Below, one piece after another: positions 4,501 through 9,498 of a stretch of 9,498 bases of DNA (position 1 is the stretch's first letter; the number at the start of each line of letters is the position of its first letter). Under the pieces are notes generated by a model that saw only the letters and a program-made list of their open reading frames with translations, searched no databases and was not told the origin of the DNA. The stretch lies in the NCBI GenBank assembly GCA_030618505.1, contig JAUXDF010000090.1, positions 1 through 9,498 on the forward strand, given 5' to 3'. This DNA is from Spongiibacteraceae bacterium. Its GTDB lineage: Bacteria > Pseudomonadota > Gammaproteobacteria > Pseudomonadales > PIVM01. Both the position numbers and the translations under genes were made by a program.

Positions 4501-7470
4501 TTAAGCGTTGAAGGAGCGGGTATCGGAGGGTTGGGCAAAGTAGCGATTTAATACCTGCTCGATCGACTCCCTGTTAACGGGTTTCGATATGTACTCGTCC
4601 ATACCACAAGCTAGTGCTTTTTGTTTATATTCACCTGCCGCATGGGCGCTGAGTGCGACGATAAGCGTGTGGCTCTTGCTTATGTTGGCGCTTTCTTGCT
4701 CGTGTTGGCGAATCCATTTAGTTGCTTGATAACCATCCATTCTGGGCATCTCGCAGTCCATAAAAATCAAGTCAAAGGGCTGTTCTTCGTTTTTTATTAG
4801 CTCAATGACTTCTTTTCCGTTAGAGGCTGATTTGGGTCGAATGTTAAGCTTGCTAAGTAGTCCGACAATGACCATCCGGTTAACCTTATTATCTTCAGCA
4901 ACCAGGACGCGCAGGTTCTCATAGGCGTGCGGCATTGGTATTTTATGCGTATTATTTTGGTCTCCGGTGCTGATGCTTAACCCCAGTGACTCGGCCAGGG
5001 TGTCGTGAAGATGTTTGCTGGTAACCGGTTTTACCAAAAAACAACGAAGGCCGACAGCCTCGGGTTGTTTGCTTTGCAGATAACGCGATTGTACTGAGCC
5101 GATTAAAATGGGGCTGTAGCCGATATCACCTTCACCCAGTGCTTGATGCAGTGAGCGAAGTGTTGGGTTGCCCGTTTGCCAAGGTAGAATGACGATATCA
5201 TAGGGGTTGTTATCTTGTTTCGCTTGCTTGAGCGTCTCGGCGGCGTTGGCGATATGATGGCTGACATCCGTTGCCATTCCCCAAGATGAGGTTAGTGTTA
5301 CAATCAGGTCACAGAAGGGGGGGTGCTCATCAATAACCAGCAAACGTTTTCCCTGCAGTGCCGTTGCTCTGTCTGTTACCGAAAATTTTTCATCACTGTG
5401 GGGCAGGGGGAAACGAGCAGTAAACCAAAAGGTCGTTCCTTCACTGTTTTCCTGATCAGCGCTTGCATCATTGCTGACACCTATATCACCGTGCATCATC
5501 TCGGCCAGTTGTCTGCATATTGCGAGCCCTAGTCCCTGACTGGCATATTTTCGAGAACTTTGTGAGTCGCCATGGGTGAAAGGGAGAAACAGTGCCTCTC
5601 TTTCTTCCTTGTTCAGATCGATGCAGGTGTCGATAATATCAAAGCGTATCTCAACGCTGTTGAAGGTGGTTTTCTCTGTTTGATGGACATAGAGGGTGAT
5701 ATCACCGCTTTCGGTAAAGTTGAATACATTGCTGAGTAGGTTAAGTACCACCTGCCTGACTTTGGCTGGGTCACCTTTAAGGAGTAGCGTGGTGCCCGGC
5801 TTGATACTACCAACAAAGTTTAGGTTTTTTTCAACGGCCTTGAGTGAAAAAATTGAGATGCAGTCATCGACCAAATCCTCAAGATTAAATACTGTTGATT
5901 CTATATCTATTTTCCCTGCTTCAATTTCTGAATAATCCAGCAGATCATTGATGACGTTAAGTAAAGTTTGTCCCGAGTTATTAATAGATTTTACGTATTG
6001 CAATTGATGCGGGGAAAGGTTGGTATCGAGTAGCAACTCTGTCATGCCAAGTACACCGCTCATAGGTGTGCGGATGTCGTGGCTCATTGTGATTAAAAAC
6101 TCATTTTTTACTCTGTCTTCAATCTTGCTTTCATCGGTGGTTTTGTCCAGTTCTAGTTCGTGGAGTTTATTTTTGTAGATATCAAGATTGTTTTTGAGCT
6201 TTTCTTCGGTAGCCTTGACGAGTTCCGTGCCGGCGATGACTCGATCTTCGTGACGAAGTTTAAGTTTTTCTACCAAGGCAAAGGTTAAAAATAACATCAT
6301 GGCCAAATAGCCAAGAGAGGTGAAGCTGCAGGGTATATCAATGGGGGGGAGAAAACCCTCAGTAGACAGCACGCCAAGAATCAGGCAGAGAATAAGTGCT
6401 AACACGGCGCTGGCATAATAACCCGCACTGCTTACCTCTCCCTTTAGGCGAATTTTGATAGCGGCAGCAAAGGCCAGTATGTAAAGAAGTAACGCTAGCA
6501 GCGAGGCAGTTGCCGAGAGTGCAAGTACGGTCGGGGTGAATTTCCCAATAATAAACAACAGTGCGCTACCGCTTGCCGTAAGAATAACGCCGACGTAAAG
6601 AGGGTCAGACCAGCGCCTTAAATTAAGAAAGCTATTGGTAAAGAGTGCAAAGGCTATTTGCATGAAAGCCAAACTAAAATAAAGGATCCAGAGGCGGTTT
6701 TTGATATTCTCGATGATTAAAAACTGAAATAGATGCCCTTCCATGGCGCTGATATAAAGGATTGAAACAGCGGCAAGGAAGGCAAAGTGAAGATGACTTT
6801 TCTCTTTAAAGTTTATGTAGGTGAAAATATTAGTAAAGATGATTAAAGTCAGTAAGCCATAGACGATACCGAAAAAAAGCTGCTCTTTTTGGGTGTAGTT
6901 AAAAAAAGCCTGGGGTGACCACAGGTTGATTTGAAAGCGAAGATCCCCTGTGTGCTCTATACGCCAATAAAACGTGCTGTGGCTGTTCGGTGCGAGGGTG
7001 ATTTGTTGGGCAATATTTCGATAATTTATTTCTCGCTGATCAAAATAGCCGTGTATACCCAGGGCTGAATATAAAGTCTCATACCTGCCTTCATCATCGG
7101 TTTGATATAGACTTAATGATTGAATCCTTGGATGAGTAAACTCAACAATGATGTCTTTGGGTTTGTCCTCCGGGTTCTGCAGGGGCAATGATGCCCAGTG
7201 GATTCCGTGAACCATACCTTTGCTGACAAAGGATTTGCCGTTAGTCTGCCATTGAACGGAAGGCAGTTTGGTGAGTAACTCATCGATGTCATCAGGGCTA
7301 TATTTTCCCGTCTGCAGTGATAATACGGGGGTGATATTGGCAGGTTTGTCCAGTTTGACGGGGATGGGCAATGTGTCAATTTGGTCTTTTTCTGTCAAGG
7401 GAAAAAAGAACAAGGGGACAAACAGCGCAAGCAGTAATGCCCACGGTAATAGCTTTAACCCTCTATGCAC
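4501..7470 (-). CDS. 7TMR-DISM hybrid sensor histidine kinase with two receiver domains
   Basis: This 989-residue inner-membrane protein should sense an extracellular cue and relay phosphate. Domains: signal anchor about 7-24; a periplasmic domain of the 7TMR-DISMED2 type, about 45-190 (this class is thought to bind carbohydrates or similar ligands); seven transmembrane helices about 198-400; a coiled coil 415-455; a dimerisation and phosphoacceptor helix with H464 in MSHDIRTPMSG; a HATPase domain with N box NLLSN (577-581) and G2 GLGLAI (646-651); receiver 1 about 708-828; receiver 2 about 853-978 with D905 in MDCEMPRMDG and K963. Two oddities: the G1 box reads DTCID (614-618) instead of DTGIG, and receiver 1 has P763 where the phosphorylated Asp belongs. 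The start is GTG with GAGGGA five bases upstream. No cognate regulator or Hpt gene is adjacent, so the partner is unknown. Confidence 0.95.
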   Translation of the reverse strand: MHRGLKLLPWALLLALFVPLFFFPLTEKDQIDTLPIPVKLDKPANITPVLSLQTGKYSPDDIDELLTKLPSVQWQTNGKSFVSKGMVHGIHWASLPLQNPEDKPKDIIVEFTHPRIQSLSLYQTDDEGRYETLYSALGIHGYFDQREINYRNIAQQITLAPNSHSTFYWRIEHTGDLRFQINLWSPQAFFNYTQKEQLFFGIVYGLLTLIIFTNIFTYINFKEKSHLHFAFLAAVSILYISAMEGHLFQFLIIENIKNRLWILYFSLAFMQIAFALFTNSFLNLRRWSDPLYVGVILTASGSALLFIIGKFTPTVLALSATASLLALLLYILAFAAAIKIRLKGEVSSAGYYASAVLALILCLILGVLSTEGFLPPIDIPCSFTSLGYLAMMLFLTFALVEKLKLRHEDRVIAGTELVKATEEKLKNNLDIYKNKLHELELDKTTDESKIEDRVKNEFLITMSHDIRTPMSGVLGMTELLLDTNLSPHQLQYVKSINNSGQTLLNVINDLLDYSEIEAGKIDIESTVFNLEDLVDDCISIFSLKAVEKNLNFVGSIKPGTTLLLKGDPAKVRQVVLNLLSNVFNFTESGDITLYVHQTEKTTFNSVEIRFDIIDTCIDLNKEEREALFLPFTHGDSQSSRKYASQGLGLAICRQLAEMMHGDIGVSNDASADQENSEGTTFWFTARFPLPHSDEKFSVTDRATALQGKRLLVIDEHPPFCDLIVTLTSSWGMATDVSHHIANAAETLKQAKQDNNPYDIVILPWQTGNPTLRSLHQALGEGDIGYSPILIGSVQSRYLQSKQPEAVGLRCFLVKPVTSKHLHDTLAESLGLSISTGDQNNTHKIPMPHAYENLRVLVAEDNKVNRMVIVGLLSKLNIRPKSASNGKEVIELIKNEEQPFDLIFMDCEMPRMDGYQATKWIRQHEQESANISKSHTLIVALSAHAAGEYKQKALACGMDEYISKPVNRESIEQVLNRYFAQPSDTRSFNA

Positions 7471-7475
7471 GATAT

Positions 7476-7501
7476 TCCCTCTAGTCTTGATGCCATTTAT
7501 A
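7476..7501 (-). promoter_or_regulatory. Ribosome binding site and possible -10 element of the sensor kinase gene
   Basis: On the - strand GAGGGA (7481-7476) lies five bases before the GTG start and is a strong Shine-Dalgarno sequence that fixes that start. TATAAA (7501-7496) is a plausible -10 box, giving a leader of about 20 nt. I see no good -35 hexamer at 16-18 bp, so the promoter part is tentative. Confidence 0.35.
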
Positions 7502-7542
7502 GTTGTTCATTTTGTAACTTATTCAGCAAAGGCACAAAGTTC

Positions 7543-7617
7543 GTCATTCCGGCAGTCTTTTAGCCGGAATCCAGTTTGCAAGACTCTGGATCCCCGACAA
7601 AACACTTCGGGGATGAC
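7543..7617. repeat. Double-hairpin intergenic repeat of the GTCATTCC...GGATGAC type
   Basis: The element starts with GTCATTCC and ends with GGATGAC, with GTCAT (7543-7547) and ATGAC (7613-7617) as terminal inverted repeats. Inside are three palindromes: ATTCCGGC 7546-7553 with GCCGGAAT 7563-7570, ATCCAG 7569-7574 with CTGGAT 7586-7591, and TCCCCG 7591-7596 with CGGGGA 7608-7613. This layout is familiar as an abundant dispersed intergenic element in many proteobacteria. Only one copy is in the window, so its dispersed nature here is by analogy. Confidence 0.65.
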
Positions 7618-7736
7618 AAAAATGGTGGGTTCAGAGTGTTTATTTCATTATGCTGGATAGGTGCTTCATTTTGAACAATAGTGAGGACATCTGCAAGCGC
7701 CAAACAGATTTGTGACTTTTAAAATGCCAGAATTTA

Positions 7737-7764
7737 TTGACGCACGCTACCCTTGCTTTAGAAT
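7737..7764 (+). promoter_or_regulatory. Sigma-70 type promoter of the dUTPase gene
   Basis: TTGACG (7737-7742, 5 of 6 to the -35 consensus) and TAGAAT (7759-7764, 5 of 6 to the -10 consensus) are 16 bp apart. Transcription would begin near 7770-7772. That is downstream of the in-frame TTG at 7765, which therefore could not act as the start codon on this transcript, and it supports the ATG at 7810. Confidence 0.6.
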
Positions 7765-7809
7765 TTGCATTTAAACGATCTTATCGCTAAAAAACGGGAA
7801 CAGCCTGCC

Positions 7810-8430
7810 ATGCAACAAGCTTTCGTCACTATGCTGAAAATGCAAGATAAAATGAATACCAAAGTTCACCCTCAATGGATTGATCAGCAGTTTGAGTGGT
7901 ATCGTGCTTTGTGGCTGGAGTGCGGTGAACTAATTGATCATTATGGCTACAAATGGTGGAAAAAACAGCAGCCTGAAATGGATCAGGTAAAGCTTGAAGT
8001 GATCGATATCTGGCATTTCGGTATGAGTATGTTACTGGATGGTCGTGATATTGAGCTTATAGCCAGCGATATGGCTACCGAACTTGAAGCGGGCGAGACT
8101 GCTCCACAAAAAGGCGTTTTGGAGGCAACAGAAAATCTGGCTGCTGATGTACTCGTCAACAGGCAGTTTTCAGTTTCCATCTTCTGGGCATTACTCGATG
8201 CTGTCGAGATGAACTTCGATGATCTTTATAAAGGTTATGTGGGCAAAAACGTCTTAAACTTCTTTCGCCAGGATAATGGCTATAAGACGGGAACCTACCA
8301 GAAACAATGGGATGGGCGAGAAGATAACGAACACCTGGTAGAGATTTTAAAAACGCTTGATTCTGACAAGGCATCTTTTTCGACAGACCTGTATCAGGCA
8401 CTAGCTGAGCGTTATAGTCGTTTGACCTGA
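7810..8430 (+). CDS. Dimeric all-alpha dUTP diphosphatase (dUTPase)
   Basis: The enzyme hydrolyses dUTP to dUMP and diphosphate in the cytosol, keeping uracil out of DNA and supplying dUMP for thymidylate. The product is 206 residues, all helical, and belongs to the dimeric MazG-like superfamily rather than the trimeric Dut fold. Metal-binding motifs are visible: ECGE at 37-40 and EVID at 63-66 (the E-x-x-E and E-x-x-D pairs), within the conserved setting HYGYKWWKK (44-52). The late motifs GKNVLNFFRQDNGYKTGTY (145-163) and WDGREDN (167-173) also fit. Start choice: the frame is open from a stop at 7759-7761, with TTG at 7765 and ATG at 7810. I chose ATG 7810 because the likely promoter places the transcript start after 7765, GGGA at 7796-7799 lies upstream, and MQQAFVTMLKMQD matches the usual family N-terminus. 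It is probably transcribed alone. Confidence 0.92.
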   Translation: MQQAFVTMLKMQDKMNTKVHPQWIDQQFEWYRALWLECGELIDHYGYKWWKKQQPEMDQVKLEVIDIWHFGMSMLLDGRDIELIASDMATELEAGETAPQKGVLEATENLAADVLVNRQFSVSIFWALLDAVEMNFDDLYKGYVGKNVLNFFRQDNGYKTGTYQKQWDGREDNEHLVEILKTLDSDKASFSTDLYQALAERYSRLT

Positions 8431-8454
8431 TCAAACCGGGGTTTCTAATGTGGC

Positions 8455-8568
8455 CAAATAAATGCCCAAGAGTAGCCAGCCTGTAGCCTTGATCAGTGTG
8501 CCCCGCGAAGCGTTTTGGGCATGAGGAGCGAAATCAGGGGGGTACCCGTGCGATTTACACTAACACTC
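8455..8568 (+). repeat. REP-like dispersed repeat, full copy C with conserved flank
   Basis: The core (8455-8539) is nearly identical to 4235-4321. The flank (8543-8568) matches the region beside copy B on the opposite strand. ATGCCCAA (8462-8469) and TTGGGCAT (8515-8522) form a perfect 8-bp inverted repeat here; in copy A one arm base is changed. It sits between the converging ends of the dUTPase and TetR genes, the same kind of site as copies A and B, and may serve as a transcript end or 3' stabiliser, which is inference. Confidence 0.8.
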
Positions 8569-8611
8569 TCTACTCAGCTTTTCGCTTTTGTTCCTGCGCT
8601 AATCGACGGCG

Positions 8612-9229
8612 TTAATCTTCTTCGGTGATGATCATTATTGAGGGCAGCAGGAAGTTGTTGATCATCTGTTTTTGCTGTTTTTTGGTTTTAAATTGATGAC
8701 TGGGATTAGCCATCAATGAAATCACAAAACGAGTAATCCACTCCACTATTTGAGCTAGGCTCACGCCCTTTCTGATTAAACCTTGCTTCTTGGCTTGGTC
8801 ATAGAAAGGTTGCATGAGCTCTGATCCAAAGTGGATGAAATGATCGCTAGACATGCTTAGCCGGCTGATAATAGAGGAGGCACCTGGCTGGAACAATAAA
8901 GGAGTAACGGTTTTTTTGGGGGTCTCTCGCAGAATATAAAGGCAATTCTCGGCAATATAACTAGATAATTCTTCTTTGTGTTTGGGCTTAAGCTGTAGTT
9001 TCTCGTGAAGCTGGGTCATTTCCAATAATACGACTTCGGTCAGTATTTCATCCTGATTTTTGAAATGTCGGTACAGGGTTGCCCGGCCAATACCGGCTTG
9101 GTTGGCGACATCTTCCATAAAGGTGTTTTCGACGCCTAGTTGTTGATAGCATTCGATGGTTGCTGTAATGATTTTTTGCCGGGTTACCTGGCTTCTCATT
9201 TTTCGGCGGTCAATTTTGACTTCAGTCAT
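8612..9229 (-). CDS. TetR/AcrR-family transcriptional regulator
   Basis: A 205-residue one-component regulator, expected to bind a palindromic operator as a dimer and usually to repress until a small ligand binds. The N-terminal DNA-binding domain is clear: a basic arm (DRRKMRSQVTRQKI, 7-20), helix 1 to about 31, and the helix-turn-helix at about 38-57 (MEDVANQAGIGRATLYRHF), followed by KNQDEIL. The C-terminal ligand-binding and dimerisation part (about 65-205) has no signature I can tie to a ligand; it ends with a basic stretch (FKTKKQQKQM). The start is ATG 9229, with no strong Shine-Dalgarno sequence; an in-frame ATG ten codons later is possible. The target is unknown. The gene upstream on the same strand ends at 9402 and is separated by a hairpin and 172 bp, so the regulator probably has its own promoter. 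Confidence 0.93.
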   Translation of the reverse strand: MTEVKIDRRKMRSQVTRQKIITATIECYQQLGVENTFMEDVANQAGIGRATLYRHFKNQDEILTEVVLLEMTQLHEKLQLKPKHKEELSSYIAENCLYILRETPKKTVTPLLFQPGASSIISRLSMSSDHFIHFGSELMQPFYDQAKKQGLIRKGVSLAQIVEWITRFVISLMANPSHQFKTKKQQKQMINNFLLPSIMIITEED

Positions 9230-9273
9230 CGCTTTGGCTACTTATTATTGGGTTCAATGTTTCCAGGCGGGCT

Positions 9274-9279
9274 ATTGTA
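9274..9279 (-). promoter_or_regulatory. Possible -10 element upstream of the TetR gene
   Basis: On the - strand TACAAT (9279-9274) differs from TATAAT at one position and lies about 45 bases before the start codon. No convincing -35 hexamer is found at the proper spacing, and no clear operator palindrome is seen nearby, so this is weak. Confidence 0.25.
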
Positions 9280-9352
9280 ACTGAATTTTGGGCTTTCCGG
9301 GAGAATGCAGTAAGGCTGGGTGGGGAGGGAGGTATTAAAATCAGCTGGGTTG

Positions 9353-9395
9353 CCTGATGTGCCGGATAGCATTTAGTATCTATCCGGCAATCAGG
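9353..9395. terminator. Strong hairpin after the right-edge gene, probable transcript end
   Basis: TGCCGGATAG (9360-9369) pairs perfectly with CTATCCGGCA (9380-9389) around a 10-nt loop. CCTGAT (9353-9358) pairs with ATCAGG (9390-9395) with one bulged G at 9359, making a 16-bp stem. It starts 7 bases after the stop of the - strand gene at 9402. On that strand the only following T-run is short (TTTT about 14 bases later), so it may work as a terminator or a 3' stabiliser. It also separates that gene from the TetR gene. Confidence 0.5.
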
Positions 9396-9401
9396 TTGCT
9401 G

Positions 9402-9498
9402 TTAAGCAGTTGCGCTGATATGAGATGTGCTTTCATCAAGAACCATGGCATCAGCCAAGTCAGGCCGTAATGCCTTGGCCTTGGCAAACAGCTCTGCC
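9402..9498 (-). CDS. C-terminal end of an unidentified protein (5' part outside the window)
   Basis: On the - strand the frame is open from the window edge to a TAA at 9404-9402, giving 31 residues: the Ala- and Leu-rich helical stretch AELFAKAKALRPDLADAM, then VLDESTSHISATA. The composition and the hairpin 7 bases after the stop support a real gene end rather than a chance frame. I do not recognise the family from this tail. It lies upstream of the TetR gene on the same strand, but the hairpin and 172 bp between them argue against a tight operon. Confidence 0.6.
   Translation of the reverse strand, partial: AELFAKAKALRPDLADAMVLDESTSHISATA

Larger units (their letters stand above)
7471..7809. 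other. Divergent intergenic region between sensor kinase and dUTPase
   Basis: This gene-free stretch of 339 bp holds the start signals of the - strand kinase (7476-7501), a double-hairpin repeat element (7543-7617), a promoter for the dUTPase (7737-7764), and the beginning of the dUTPase transcript. The stretch 7620-7735 shows nothing I can name. It is A+T rich, with no convincing ORF or palindrome. Confidence 0.6.

Noticed and set aside
5323..5935. Short + strand ORFs opposite the kinase domain (69 and 79 codons)
   Set aside because: They are shadows of the strongly supported 989-residue kinase on the other strand and show no domain or ribosome binding site.
7268..7660. A 130-codon + strand ORF overlapping the kinase start and the GTCATTCC repeat
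   Set aside because: It is antisense to the kinase signal anchor and periplasmic domain, runs through a structured repeat, and has low-complexity Ser-rich translation without any domain.
8434..8445. AAACCGGGGTTT just after the dUTPase stop, considered as a terminator
   Set aside because: The 5-bp arms leave a 2-nt loop, which is too tight, and there is no T-run.
1..9498. CRISPR arrays, tRNA or rRNA genes, insertion sequences, prophage genes, toxin-antitoxin pairs
   Set aside because: No evenly spaced direct repeats, no cloverleaf-like sequences and no transposase, integrase or toxin-like reading frames were seen on either strand. The only repeats are the REP-like copies and one double-hairpin element.

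Overview
The window looks like a chromosomal segment of a free-living, probably marine, gammaproteobacterium. The supporting signs are a type II secretion (T2SS) operon in gspK-L-M-N order, an all-alpha dimeric dUTPase of the kind common in that class, a 7TMR-DISM hybrid histidine kinase, moderate G+C content and REP-like intergenic repeats. The order or genus cannot be fixed from the sequence alone, and nothing here looks like a phage, a plasmid or an insertion sequence.

Layout. Positions 1-3949 (+ strand) are the distal end of a T2SS operon: the C-terminal end of gspK (its start lies outside the window), then gspL, gspM and gspN, then an apbE gene (FAD:protein FMN transferase) that begins inside gspN. 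The joints are tight except for an 82-nt gspL-gspM gap that holds two stem-loops. Positions 3950-4500 are a gene-free convergent intergenic region. It contains four DnaA-box-like sites (three perfect, two of them forming an inverted pair), an inverted pair of REP-like repeats, and a rho-independent terminator reading rightward. Positions 4501-7470 (- strand) encode a 989-residue membrane hybrid sensor kinase with one degenerate and one intact receiver domain. Positions 7471-7809 are a divergent promoter region with a different, two-hairpin repeat. The + strand dUTPase follows (7810-8430), then a second full copy of the REP-like repeat, then a - strand TetR-family regulator (8612-9229), a strong hairpin, and the C-terminal 31 codons of an unidentified - strand gene at the right edge.

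How the genes work together. GspK, L, M and N belong to one secretion machine: GspK is the pseudopilus-tip minor pseudopilin, GspL and GspM form the inner-membrane assembly platform, and GspN is an accessory membrane protein. ApbE covalently attaches FMN to exported or membrane flavoproteins, so its position suggests co-transcription rather than a demonstrated functional link. The sensor kinase, the dUTPase and the TetR regulator appear to be independent units.

No clearly new multi-gene system is visible. The points most worth a second look are the DnaA-box cluster far from any visible replication gene, the structured repeat family with a full and a shortened form, and the kinase with a missing receiver aspartate and an altered ATP-binding G1 motif.
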